Origin: Liolophura sinensis
Taxonomy: Eukaryota; Mollusca; Polyplacophora; Chitonida; Chitonidae
Direction: 5' to 3'
Assembly (NCBI RefSeq): GCF_032854445.1
Contig: NC_088302.1
Location: forward strand, 4,523,338 to 4,587,337
DNA: 64,000 nucleotides
How positions within the stretch are numbered: the first letter of the stretch is position 1; each line of letters begins with the position of its first letter. A program made the position numbers and the translations under genes. The notes under the pieces are model-generated. The model saw nothing but the letters and a program-made list of their open reading frames with translations. It made no database searches and was not told the DNA's origin. This document shows positions 47,421 to 57,519 of the stretch, one piece after another.

Positions 47421-49339
47421 CACGCATACAGCTAGTGTGTAGGACGTCTGAATATACATGTGGGCAGGCGTCGATTCATTTCAACAGCCGACGTGTTCCG
47501 TTAATGTATATCGTCACTCGCTGAATAAAGATTTTGTTTACTCTCATCTGGAGCATAACTGTAAACAGGTGCGAAACAATGTACAGCTGAGTCTGGCGAA
47601 AATCTTTACATACTCAAGCTCCGATCTATCAATATGCAGGATATTCGTATTATTTCTCGCACCTTTAACACATTCACGATTATAGTCTCTTTCTTTTAGC
47701 GAGTCTTGGTATCGAAAGGAAGCTTATGGAGTTAAACATCGTAAGTTAGAAGTATTAGAGTATTTTAAATGCATTTTCTTTGTAAGAATATGGACGTTCA
47801 ACATGTCAATGTGTAGAGCTTGGGTTGCTATGTGTGACTGACTAAAGTCAATTTGGGTAGGAAGTATGACTGATTTAACAGACAGCTGAATATAGGCGAC
47901 TCGCTGAAAGAAATAGACTATAGTATTATATAGCCTAGCTGTAGTGTGATATTCGAGCCTCGAACAACGAAAGACGTCACCATTATTATACACATTTACG
48001 CGTGGCTAATATGCATGGTACTATTAACAGTGTAAGTTGTAAGGATGTGAGCAAGAACTGTACATGTTTTGAATTCTTTTGCAAATATGTACAAATACTC
48101 GTCCAAATCTTTTGTTCATTTCTAAAATATTTTTTGCAATAAACGTTATTTTCCATATATACTTATACATAAGAATAGGATATATGAAGGCTTAGTTTGC
48201 CCATATGTATATAGTTAGAGAATAATTATCAAAACAGCTAACCAATCGAGGTGTGCTATATACAATATATTAGGTGTGTACACTCTGCATCGTGGTCGTA
48301 TGTCGCCCAGCAGGAACATTTCACAAACCTTTACAACTCGAGTCCATCCTTATCTTTGGTATACAAGTTGACTCCGCAAGTTATTTGAGTTTATATCAGA
48401 AGAGATATCAAATCTTGCTCCGGCAAACCCTCTTTTAACAAAAATATAGTCGTTGAAAATTTTAAATCGAGAAGTTAAACTGACGTCCACCATGCATGTT
48501 TCATTCTCGAATCTCTGACAAGGTAGAAGATTGCTGCTTGAAAGATCAATTGTTGACAGCGAAACACAATGACAAGAGAAAAAAACACACCCACACAAAA
48601 ATAAAATAAATTCTCAACAGAAAATGTTGAGAGCTGTTCGGCGGAAGTTCTAACTCAACCCATTCCTGGTTATTTGTATAGCACTATAGGCCCGGGCCCT
48701 AGTGACCAGCTTTAAATATAAAGATACATGTATATGTAATAAGAGGGTTTAAATTGCCTCATGCAGAGCCCGTGTAGTTACAGGCTGAGTTACCCGCAGC
48801 TATGTGTATTATAAGTGGTTCCTAAATTTAAGAAATTTAACCTTTAGTCCTGTGTTATAGAGCGTGAACTTGACAAACTAGTTTCTGGCTGAATCCAACA
48901 CAATTTGAGGTGTAGATTGCTGATATTTTACAAAACATCTCTTACATCATTATATAACAAAGACGTATGCCTTATAGGTCTTACGTTTCAGGCGAAGTAG
49001 AAACTAAGATGCATGAAGTATTTCTGGTGAAAGGCCATCAAGTAATTTATGAATAAATTTTATATTTCTTAATTAGTTTCTAATGCTGTTAAAGACAAAA
49101 TTGCCTGCATGTTCAATTCCTGTTTATTAATAAGATTCGTTTATAATGAATATTGATCTGTGTATTAATCGCACAAGGCCAAAGCTTATGCAAACTACAT
49201 GGATACATAATATTACCTTTTATAATACAATGTTTCGTGAAAAGAATACATTACATACGCCTGTGATCCTTAATAAAGGCATTTAGGCAACATAAATATC
49301 ACCACACATCAATATGTATGAATTTATTTCTTGAGTAAT
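47421..49339. other. Intergenic sequence with no gene seen
   Basis: AT-rich unique sequence. Several ORFs below 90 codons show no motif, no splice support and ordinary AT-rich composition. Confidence 0.5.
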
Positions 49340-49612
49340 ATGGGCTTCTTCGTTGCCGAGTGATATAGTTTGCATGCTATCACAGGACAATGACTCAGGA
49401 GCCTCTCAGCAATGCGGTCGATGTGAGTTGAAGTCCATTCAGCTCCGCTGGCGTCCTCTCCAATCCTTCGTGGGATTAGTCTCTCCACAACCTGAGGATG
49501 GTCGTGGGTTTCCCACGGTATCTGTCGGGTTTCCTCCAGCCCTGCATGATGCTGCCGCCGTCATATAAGTGAAATATTCAAGTACTGGGTATTAACACCA
49601 ATAAAAAAATAA
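49340..49612 (+). mobile_element. SINE (family A)
   Basis: GCGGTCGATGTGAGTTGAAG, CGTCCTCTCCAATCC, CCTGAGGATGGTCGTGGGTT, GGGTTTCCTCCAGCCCTGCA and GCCGCCGTCATATAAGTGAA, followed by ATTAACACCAAT and an A-rich tail. The head (GCCGAGTGATATAGTTTGCA) is tRNA-like. Together with the reverse copy at 46.7 kb it is among the best preserved copies here. Confidence 0.85.
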
Positions 49613-49780
49613 ATTACTGTAATTCGTTTTCAATTTGTCCGTTATTACCTTCCAGTATTGTTTCTGTTGTAGATGGGAGCTGTTTTATACAGTTGCGCTC
49701 AAATAACTTTTAATTATCTGATCAAATCATCTGTCTCCAGTTTATACATAAGTAAGTTCATGCTTTCGGAAGAACAGGTA

Positions 49781-50024
49781 CACTCAAAAATTTAATCTGT
49801 TAAATTTAACAGAAAGTCTAAGTGATGCCAGAATATATTGAGCCATTGCAGCAGATTATTCTGTTCAATATAACGCTCATATTCTGTTATTTCAACATAA
49901 AGATTCTGTTGAACTAACAGGATGTCATGTTGAATGCGACACAAAATTGTTACAAGAACATAATACATTCCAGCATTACCCAGACAACAAACTTTCTGTT
50001 AAATTTAGATTAATGTTTTAAGTG
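49781..50024. mobile_element. 244-bp MITE with TA duplication (Tc1/mariner-type)
   Basis: The left end CACTCAAAAATTTAATCTGT plus TAAATTTAACAGAAAGT is the imperfect reverse complement of the right end ACTTTCTGTTAAATTTAGAT plus TAATGTTTTAAGTG (about 37 bases). The element is flanked by TA on both sides (49779-49780 and 50025-50026), the target duplication of Tc1/mariner elements. It has no coding capacity. Family unknown. Confidence 0.8.
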
Positions 50025-50456
50025 TATAATCCTGCTTGTAAGTATGCTGATGTGGAAGTTAACATGACAAACATTCCTCTTTGACAGAACGTAAATATAT
50101 GTATAGGTACTTGTAATTAATTAAGAGCGGAAATTCTGTTTATGCAACATATTGTGGTGCAGAGAGAGATGTTCAGAGAAGTTAATATATACGTTAATAA
50201 TAAAATAAAAAATAGACAAATTTAATGTATATACCTACACACGGATGTTTCCGGATCAAGGACAACTGTAACTTGTAAGGGTAAGATAGATGTGATAGAT
50301 GCACATCAAGGATTCATACGGGGAAGTCACATGTAATGCATTTACGCCCTCTCAGTTTATAGCTCCTTTGCTCCATGCATAGAGTTTCATTTTCATCGTT
50401 TTACGCTAAACCTTTTATGAATTTTAGTCAGATATAAATTAAAAAGGCCCTTGATT
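50025..50456. other. Sequence between the MITE and the LINE, no gene seen
   Basis: AT-rich; it could include diverged 5' parts of the LINE that begins to be recognisable at about 50.46-50.5 kb, but I cannot show that. Confidence 0.4.
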
Positions 50457-50579
50457 GTTACCTTGCCACACATATATTAGAGGTTATTAGACCAAAAACG
50501 GTTACTGGCCCCGATTGCTCATTTGGTATAACAATTTTGGGATATCTTGTCCTCCATATTGTTTGCTGTGTATCACGAA
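50457..50579 (+). mobile_element. L1/Tx1-like LINE, left fragment (reverse-transcriptase region)
   Basis: Translation gives a TGPDC-like stretch (matching the GPDG block of LINE RTs) and, one frame over, FWDILSSILFAVYHE right up to 50579. The last six bases, CACGAA, are the target duplication of the Polinton. The frame resumes at 61963 on the far side of the Polinton. A one-base frame step lies near 50535, so the LINE is dead. Confidence 0.75.
50574..50579 (+). repeat. Polinton target-site duplication, left copy
   Basis: CACGAA directly before the terminal AGTAGT; identical to 61957-61962. Confidence 0.9.
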
Positions 50580-50877
50580 AGTAGTATAACAGGGAACTTT
50601 CGTGTCGCATTCCGGTGGCGGAGTGTGGTGGTGGAGGTGTGTTGTGTTGTTGAGTCCGAGCTCCCATGAGCATGCCAAAACTGAGACGTCACACGTCACG
50701 CGAGGCGCGCCATTCGCGTCAAAACTGACCCGAGTTGAGCTCGATTTCGAGCGAGAGCAGCTCCTTCAGCTCGATTTCGCGACAAAACCAATGGGTGAGC
50801 TCCATTTCGTTCGCGCCAAGACTGACCAATGGGCAAAATCCATTTCCACCAAAACTGACCCATGGGTGACAGCGTTG
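50580..50877 (+). repeat. Polinton left terminal inverted repeat
   Basis: Aligns with the reverse complement of 61711-61956, for example AGTAGTATA, GGTGGTGGAGGTGTGT, GACGTCACACGTCA, GCGAGGCGCGCC and AAAACTGACCCATGGGTGA. Several indels. The inner part holds short direct repeats (GAGCTCCATTTCG near AAAACTGACC). Confidence 0.9.
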
Positions 50878-50915
50878 TTTTAAAGTGCCTGAATTTCGTT
50901 GACGCCCGCGTTGAC

Positions 50916-50926
50916 GGGATAAAAAG
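50916..50926 (+). promoter_or_regulatory. TATA-like element ahead of the Polinton + strand genes
   Basis: GGGATAAAAAG lies just inside the left inverted repeat and about 100 bases before the zinc-finger ORF start at 51020. The position is reasonable for a promoter; it is supported by motif and position only. Confidence 0.35.
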
Positions 50927-51019
50927 AAGATGTGTAAAGAGTGTGAAGCTACTCCGGTTATCCTACCTGCCTAGACAACACCAGAAGACTTTCACCCAAA
51001 GAGTCGCTACGCTGCCATC

Positions 51020-51403
51020 ATGACTTACGGTGGAGGAGGAGGAGGAGAAGGAAAAGGAGGAGGAGGAGGAGGAGGAGGAGGAGGAGGAGGAGAGGCTTCG
51101 GCACAGGAGTTCAATAGTCGGATGTACGCCAGGTGCTTTTTAAGGTGGGACGCATGGGTGCGGCATGAACAGGCACAGCACGCCGAGTGGGAGAGGCCAC
51201 AGTTTATTTGCCGAACGTGCTACAAGCGGTTTTCCCGGCAGGGCGCGTGGCTGTGGCATGAGAGTACGTTCCACGCGGAGGAAGGAGGAGCGAGGTTCAC
51301 GTGCCAGACCTGCGGGCGGACGTTCCCTCGCCCTGGCGATTTGGTCGGGCACCAGCGACGACACGAAAAACCAAGAGCGTGTGTGGAAATGCGAAGGGAG
51401 TGA
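51020..51403 (+). CDS. Polinton C2H2 zinc-finger protein, 127 residues
   Basis: The only fully open reading frame of good quality in the element. An ATG start in CCATCATGA context is followed by a glycine tract (residues 5-31, from a GGA repeat), then two clear C2H2 fingers (CRTCYKRFSRQGAWLWHESTFH and CQTCGRTFPRPGDLVGHQRR plus H) and a diverged one before them. Zinc fingers of this kind occur at or near the N-terminus of Polinton polymerases, and the frame-broken polymerase starts about 160 bases downstream. It may be a separate DNA-binding protein or the cut-off N-terminus of the polymerase. Confidence 0.65.
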   Translation: MTYGGGGGGEGKGGGGGGGGGGGGEASAQEFNSRMYARCFLRWDAWVRHEQAQHAEWERPQFICRTCYKRFSRQGAWLWHESTFHAEEGGARFTCQTCGRTFPRPGDLVGHQRRHEKPRACVEMRRE

Positions 51404-51563
51404 CAAAATCTTGTGCAGGTTATGTTGGGATTGGCGAGTGCATTCACGTACAGAACAGGAAAAGGTAGGTCACACACCCACCCAGCGGTTTGCACCATTC
51501 GGCTACGCGGTGATGCCCCCGTCTCCGATTGGCTCCACAGAATAGACGTCCCAACACATCCCC

Positions 51564-53942
51564 ATGAGTGTCAGCGTGAACTCCAGTTTTCCCGACTACG
51601 ACCAGCCCGTGTGCTTCATCTCTACCGGTGATTCCCACGCGTTCGTCGAACGGATGATGGCTTACCTCAATACCATCAGCGAGACCAGTAGCGCCTATCT
51701 CACAGAGCGTTGTGCCTACATCCTGGAATAGTTAGACTAGCGCATCGACCCAAACGACACCAGCGGCCTTACACTGGGCGGCTGCGAGACAAATTCGTCG
51801 CCTATATCAACCTGCTGCCTGTCCTCGGCTTCAAATCGGGCAACTACGACCTGACCTTGGCCGGTGATTTGAAGTGTGTTATCAAGCGTAACAATAACAA
51901 CATTGCCCTCAGCACGCCGCAACTGAAATTTCTGGACATTCAAAAATACCTGCCCCCTAATTAAAGTTACGACAAGTGGTTGAACACCTACGACTGCGGC
52001 TTTACCAAAAGCAAATTTTGTTACAGGTATACAGACTCCTTCGCCCGACTGGAGGAAACGACGCTCCTACCGCTCCACGCTTTCGATAACGATCTGACCC
52101 ACCAGCGGACGCCGACTACAAGACCCCGCAGGAGACGTGGAGAAGCATGGCATGCGTACCGTAAAAGACTTGCTGCGGTGGTATGACAACCTGGACGTGA
52201 TCCCCTTTCATGGAGGCGGCGGAGAAGATGGTGGTGTTTAACCAAACTGTGCACGTCGACGTCTTCAAAGATTGTATGAGCATACCAGGGCTCACCCTCC
52301 ACTACTTGTTTCACGATTTGCGCTTCGTGTTCACGCTCATCTGTGCGAAAGATAAAGACATGTACGACTGCCTTAAGAAAAGCGTCATGGGAGGGCCGAG
52401 CATCATCTTTCGTCGGTACCACGAACGAGGCGTGACCCGAATACGGAGAGTTAAGCTCTGTCAGCGGATCGTTGGGTCCGATGCTAACGCATTGTACTTG
52501 GCCTGCCTTGCCTCACCCATGCCGGCGGGTCACTACATCCAATTTCGTTCCCTCCGGCACCGCGATGCGTCTGGCTGAAAAATGGGTGGAGTGGCAGTCG
52601 CAGCAGACGGGGGTACCCATCCGCCACCGAATGAATCATACCGAGAAACAAATTGGTAATAGGCAACTCCACGTAGACGGGTTCGCCCACATCGACGGAC
52701 GTCCCACCGTCTTCCAGTTCTACGGTTGCTATTACCACTACCACGGTTGTTACCTGAATCACCCACGCCAGGGTGAGCTGCGCTATAACGACCCGCGAGG
52801 GTTGACACCTCAAGACTTGCGCAGGGAAGTGGACATGAACGAGGCGTACGTCCAGGGACAGGGATACGGGGTGATATCGATATGGGAGTGCGGGTTTCTT
52901 CGCATACGGAAAACGAACCCGGCCTTGCGCGCCTTCCTGCAGTACGGCTTACCCCGTCACAGCGACAGCCCAAGACGCAGGGTCAGGTAGTGGAGGCTGT
53001 CGTCCAAGGCCGTTTGTTTGGCTTTGTCGAATGCGACATCCACGTGCCGGACCATCTAAAAGCGGACTTTGCGGAATGTCCACCCATATTTAAAAACATC
53101 GATATGAGCCGTAAGGACACAGACCCCAACATGGCGGAGTTTGCTCGGATAAATGAGATCATGCCCTGTTCCAGGCTAATGATGATGGCATGGAAATTTT
53201 GCTGGATAACCCCTTACTACAAAGATATCTCGCTCACGGGTAGGTAGTGACCTGTGTTTACCAAGTGATGGAGTACACGGCTGAGAGAGCCTTTTAAACA
53301 TTTGCGGAAGCCGTCACGCAAGCCCGGCGAGAGGGGGACGCCGACCCGCGCAAATTACTGGAGAGTATACGGTGACGTACCGTCGACCAAATCGATTACG
53401 ACACCTTCGAAGTGGTGAGCAGCAAGGGGACAATTCGTTATAATCTACCCTTGCAAATAGGATATATGGTGTACCAGTACGCCAAACTGCGTATGTTGGA
53501 GTTTTACTATGATTTCATGACTCGTTTTTTAACAAGGCAAACTGGTAGTACTGCGAGATGGACACGGACTCCCGTACATGGCCATGTCTGACCCGGACTG
53601 GAAATCTTTGGTTTAACCTGAGCTGCGGGCGGTATACAAGGCGGAGCAGGACAAATGGTTGCCTCGACGCGGCCACTATGTGATAAACGTACGCCGGGGC
53701 TCTTCAAAGTCGAGTGGACTGGTAACAATATCGTCACCTTGTGTTCGAGGACATACTATCGCTACGGTGGGGAGTCGAACAGTAAAGACAAGCTCTCCTG
53801 CAAAGGGGTTAGCGCTCGGGAGTGGAGAAAGGCGTCTACCTCTCCGTGTTGCCCAACCATTAAAGCGCGAGTAGTGAGAACCGAGATATGCGTATGCGAG
53901 GAAACACCATGTATTCATATACCCAGCACAAAGACGCTTTGA
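51564..53942 (+). pseudogene. Polinton protein-primed DNA polymerase B, multiply broken
   Basis: Open pieces at about 51564-51731, 51755-51964, 51968-52186, 52210-52578, 52560-52990, 52985-53247, 53390-53570 and 53640-53942 lie in order but in different frames. They carry type-B family 2 polymerase landmarks: SDANALYLA (motif A-like, about 52477), VDGFAHIDGRPTVFQFYGCY (about 52675), FGFVECDIHVP (about 53020), a GYMVYQYAKLRMLEFYYDF block (about 53465) and DTDS (motif C, 53561-53572). At least seven frame steps or stops separate them. In Polintons this enzyme copies the element from a terminal protein primer. This copy cannot encode an active enzyme as assembled. Confidence 0.88.
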
Positions 53943-54066
53943 CGTACTTTAATGGGAAGCGCAAAGTACTGCCGGACAGTGTGAGCACCACCTACTTGGA
54001 TATTTGACAGGACTATCCCCGACGGTGACATACCATGCTCTTATAATGTGTTGCCCTGAAGGCTAA

Positions 54067-54072
54067 AATAAA
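54067..54072 (+). terminator. Polyadenylation signal, + strand genes of the Polinton
   Basis: AATAAA about 125 bases after the last polymerase fragment and 47 bases before a signal on the opposite strand, as expected where two gene sets converge. Confidence 0.6.
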
Positions 54073-54119
54073 TACAAGTCAAAACACCAATGCATGCGAG
54101 TGTCATTTTCTCTTTAATT

Positions 54120-54125
54120 TTTATT
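54120..54125 (-). terminator. Polyadenylation signal, - strand genes of the Polinton
   Basis: TTTATT on the + strand (AATAAA on the - strand), just beyond the end of the protease remnant. Convergent partner of 54067-54072. Confidence 0.6.
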
Positions 54126-54184
54126 TCATAACATGTCGAGGAGGGAAAAAAATGGAAAGAACATTATTACAGCCCACTGGCTGG

Positions 54185-54670
54185 TGGAGTGATGAAAAAA
54201 CGCGGGCTGGACCCCAAATGGGCGGTCCACCCTATCGAACACTATTAAGTCGTTATCCTATGTCGTGCACGATGTGTCCAACGTATTTACAATAGCGTCC
54301 AAGGGACGATCTCGAATCCGCTTGATTAAGCAATACACGCAATATTGTCAACACACGGCCGTGTCCAGACTCAGCTGCCGATCATTCCACGTCCAGTGGT
54401 GTTTCCTCAGGTTGAGACAAGCAGAGATATCGGTGTGGAAGGGTGGGAGTCCACACGAATCAAAGACGGGGTGGGTCTGGGGGCACGTCTGTGAAGACTG
54501 CTACCCAATGTTGTCAAGGGCGGAAACACGTGTCTGTGTTGATGACGCAGGCCCAAGGCGTGTTGGTCACTTGGTGAGGGAGGTGGTCTCGAGGGTAGAC
54601 ATCCCCCAGCACGGAGCGGGTAAACATGTCCACCTGTAGCACACGTCGCATTTGCACCGTTGCATGTTGT
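54185..54670 (-). pseudogene. Polinton adenovirus-type cysteine protease, degraded
   Basis: Translated in three frames, the - strand shows in order a proline-rich start, a histidine/tryptophan segment and a QYCVYCLIKRIR segment that matches the Cys-containing block of adenain-like (C5/Ulp1) proteases of Polintons. Several stops lie between and within them, including one beside the putative catalytic Cys segment. In the family this enzyme matures capsid proteins. The call rests on segment order and position at the end of the capsid gene block. Confidence 0.6.
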
Positions 54671-54689
54671 TTGTTTTTTTTCAACTGGC

Positions 54690-55876
54690 GAAGTCAAAGA
54701 GCACGTTACGGCTTTTGTTTAGTTCCATGATATTATTGAATTCGGCGTAGTACACCACGTTAATGGTTTCCGGCAGTGGCCTAGCAAACCACATCTCCAG
54801 GCGCAAATCACCTTTCTAGACCAGGTTCAGTTGGTGATCGTCGTGGAGGCTGGGGGATCAAGTCGCCCTCAGCGTGTTGCCTTCGGCGAAAGTGGTGCGA
54901 AGGATGGAGTTCCCATCGTCGTGAAACACTTCCCCCGAAACACTTTCCCCCGTCAGGGGCTTTGCAGGAATTTGACATCCGCCGACATGCAAGGCGACGA
55001 AGTTTGTGTACAAGTGCTGGAAGTGCAACGGGTTTTTAGCGTAGCTTGCGCCAAAAGCCGTGTTGCTCACACATTCCACCACTAAACGTGTCGGTAAGCT
55101 GCCCAGAAATAGGTTTTGTTCGTTGATGAGGGTGTGACCTTTGGGAACGGAGAAATACTTGGTCAGCACGCAGCGGATAGGGTAGTTGGCAGGAGCTTTG
55201 GCCAAGGCTTTCAAATGACTCAGTTGAACTCTGCTTGTGACTTTGACTTTGACGGGGTGAGACGGATGTGGACGGTCACGTTGTTCAGCAGGTGACGCCG
55301 TTGCAGGAACATGTCGCAGTGCAGTTGACATTGCAACAGCATGTCAACCGACCGGCTTTGTGCGGTCAGCTGCAGTCGTTCGTTAAAGCCCGTGTTGGTC
55401 TCATCGGTCTCGTCAAACCTCCTTGGAGTGTCCATGTACCACAAGGCGGAGGACAGCGAGGTGTTCTTGGCCACTGCGCCGTAAGACAACAACTTCTCCA
55501 ATTAGGCACGGTACGAGAAAATGTTGGTGGAAGGGGTGATGAATTTGTCATTCAGGGAGACGTCGACCTGTTGCCACAGCGAATGCAAACACAGGTTAGT
55601 CGGAGCTACACTCTTGCCGGCCTCCCACAACCTCACGCTCCCGGTCGATGAATTTCGCCTTCATGTACAACATGGCGTTGGCCAAGTCCAAGTAAATGTC
55701 ATCGTCTGCGTTGAAAATGAGAAATTCCACGGGCCCCACGTCGCTCAGGCTGGCAATGGGAATGTAGGCATCCAAGCGACCTTCTCTAACGCTGGTATCG
55801 GCAGGGGGTAAGGTCCACAAATCAAAGTCACTGCTGACGGACAGATTGCAATCGGCGTGAGGGAGAGCCATGGCGT
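54690..55876 (-). pseudogene. Polinton major capsid protein (double jelly roll), broken
   Basis: Pieces at 55876-55596 (starts MALPHADCNLSV; contains DAYIPIASLSDVGPVEFLIF), about 55620-55220 (LWYMDTPRRFDETDETNTGF) and 55260-54858 (YPIRCVLTKYFSVPKGHTLI) follow in order in different frames. The wording and order match Polinton major capsid proteins, which are related to double jelly-roll capsids of PRD1/adenovirus-type viruses. A stop at about 55502 and at least two frame steps interrupt it; the end is not sharply defined. Confidence 0.8.
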
Positions 55877-55879
55877 TAG

Positions 55880-56403
55880 CTAAAAATGTCCGGTGCAGAG
55901 CGGGGTTTGGTGTGTCGAGCTTGGCGGGAGAGCGTGCGTCTTCTGGACCCAACGGGCAGGTCGGGACGAGTGGGAACGGCGCGTCTTCTTGGTCCTGCGT
56001 GCAGTTGACGAGTGGGAGCGGAGCGTCGGACCTACCGTTTTATAGACGTCCCTCTCAACCTGCCAAGCCCCAGCCTGACCCGCACCCTGCGCGGGACATA
56101 GCGACCAGCTTTGGCCACCAGCTGTCTTCCACCCCTCCAGAACGCGTCGTTTCAAGGCCTGGCGCACCGGCACTCCCTCGTCCCACGCGTCGTCCATGAC
56201 TTTCACTCCCCCACTTAACGCAGTTTTTCCCAAGGCTTTTACAGCTTTAACAAGGGCTTTGCCATTTTAATGGCATTGCTGAGTCCGAGCAAGTCGTGAC
56301 CGCCCTGTACAACTGCATCCCAAAACACAGGTCACACACTTCAGCCAACTTGCTTGGTGTAATAATTGATGTAGGATCGGTACATGGCGGGGTTGTCTAC
56401 GAC
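55880..56403 (-). pseudogene. Polinton small basic virion-associated protein, broken
   Basis: An ATG at 56403 begins a short frame (MTVVDNPAMYRSYINYY) that stops early. The rest (GKTALSGGVKVMDDAWDEGV, then basic ALKRRVLEGWK and an Arg/Ser-rich tail) is in another frame at 56233-55880. A protein with a YY-rich start, Gly/Ala helix and basic tail occurs next to the capsid gene in other Polintons; its function is not known to me. Confidence 0.5.
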
Positions 56404-56405
56404 AG

Positions 56406-56876
56406 TCATTTCAAAGGTAAAGCGCGCCGCTGTCGAAAGTGAAGTGTCAGCACCATTTTACCGCGTTCAAATGCGACGTATTGGCCCGTATCGTCCGTAA
56501 TATCAAGTTCCACCGTTGAGAATTGCTTGTGCCGCACGGGAATGTACTCCACGTGTTGGAAGGTCTTGAAGATGTGCTGCTCGTACTTCCCTTTTGTGGT
56601 GACAAGTCGCAGCAGCGGTGCCAGCGTGTCTCCCACCACACGCGATTCGACGATATCCGTGTACACGTACAGCGTTGGTGTGATGGCGAGGAGGAGGATG
56701 AGACCGGGCGAGCAGATACCGTGATGTGGTAGGGGTTTTTCGTCTCTGTCCATCTTTTCCCGCACCGAATCACGCCAGAAATCGTGATGTGATCGCTCGG
56801 TGTCGCTCCAGAGCAAAGCAGCCTTTCGCCGTAAAGGAACGGGGACGCTGTCTAGAATTCCCCCCCCCCCCCCCAC
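56406..56876 (-). CDS. Polinton minor capsid (penton-like) protein, C-terminal part
   Basis: A 156-codon open frame. The C-terminal 90 residues are well conserved by eye with Polinton minor capsid proteins: YVYTDIVESRVVGDTLAPLL, VEYIPV and ELDITDDTGQYVAFERGKMV followed by LTLHFR. The start (a Gly run from a poly-C tract at 56864-56875) looks like a frame artefact, so the true N-terminus is probably lost or out of frame. Proposed role: single jelly-roll vertex protein; this is by analogy. Confidence 0.65.
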   Translation of the reverse strand: MGGGGGILDSVPVPLRRKAALLWSDTERSHHDFWRDSVREKMDRDEKPLPHHGICSPGLILLLAITPTLYVYTDIVESRVVGDTLAPLLRLVTTKGKYEQHIFKTFQHVEYIPVRHKQFSTVELDITDDTGQYVAFERGKMVLTLHFRQRRALPLK

Positions 56877-56965
56877 TCGCTCAAACGACCGAAGGGCTTG
56901 GCGGTGGGCTGGTTCATCGTCGGACTTGGCTGCTGCGCGGCTTGGTAGTGATCTTGAAACGCAAG

Positions 56966-57160
56966 TTACCGTTGAAGGGTGTGTTGATACCGCTGTATTT
57001 TCTCATCATCCGAGAGAGCCCTGTCGTGGAGGATCGATGCCATCTCTTGGTCGAGCGCGTTGAGCGCTTTAACAGTACTGGGCTTGGGGTATGGGGAGAT
57101 CGGGTACGGGAGTGGTGGCTGTGTGAGCGTGTCTAAGAGCCGGGGCTCGACCAAGGCCAT
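56966..57160 (-). CDS. Polinton small conserved ORF, 64 residues
   Basis: Starts ATG at 57160 (MALVEPRLLDTL), is proline-rich, then has a helical part (LNALDQEMASILHD, SDDEKIQRYQHTLQR). Short helical proteins with this pattern sit between the ATPase and capsid genes in many Polintons. No function can be assigned. Intact as assembled. Confidence 0.55.
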   Translation of the reverse strand: MALVEPRLLDTLTQPPLPYPISPYPKPSTVKALNALDQEMASILHDRALSDDEKIQRYQHTLQR

Positions 57161-57186
57161 TTTGTTGTCGTGCTTGGCGTGCTGTA

Positions 57187-57450
57187 TTACCTCCTACCAG
57201 CTATCCTCTTAACGACGAAGCCGATGAGGGCTGGTACGGCGGGCGCGAGGATGGGTTTCAGCACCGCTGGAATGAGAAACCCACCGCGTTGAAGAATCCG
57301 TCCTTTCTTATGCAGGGCAACACTTTTCTTGACCAAGTTGCAAAGACCCGTCGTGTGCCGCTTTAACTTCCCCTTCTGAGCTCGCGATAGTGGAATGTTT
57401 CCATTTAACACATTCTTGGCACATTCAAACAAACACCAAAGTAAACCCGG
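57187..57450 (-). CDS. Polinton small basic/hydrophobic protein
   Basis: About 81 residues: a basic N-terminal half (SRAQKGKLKRHTTGL, KKSVALHKKGRILQRGG) and a hydrophobic C-terminal half (FLIPAVLKPILAPAVPALIG) ending KRIAGRR. This layout resembles small core or membrane-active virion proteins of Polintons and adenoviruses, but identity is not provable here. No clear ATG at the start; the frame is open further upstream. Confidence 0.5.
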   Translation of the reverse strand, partial: PGLLWCLFECAKNVLNGNIPLSRAQKGKLKRHTTGLCNLVKKSVALHKKGRILQRGGFLIPAVLKPILAPAVPALIGFVVKRIAGRR

Positions 57451-57519
57451 ATCGCTGTCGCGCAGCGCGGCGCGTCACATGGCGGGGGTGGCTCGAGCCA
57501 GCAGGGACAGCAAGAGGCC

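Noticed and set aside
54265-54639. 124-codon + strand ORF
   Set aside because: It overlaps the - strand protease remnant, shows no domain, and is one of several shadow ORFs in this GC-rich element; likewise the + strand ORFs at 55.3-57.1 kb over the capsid genes.
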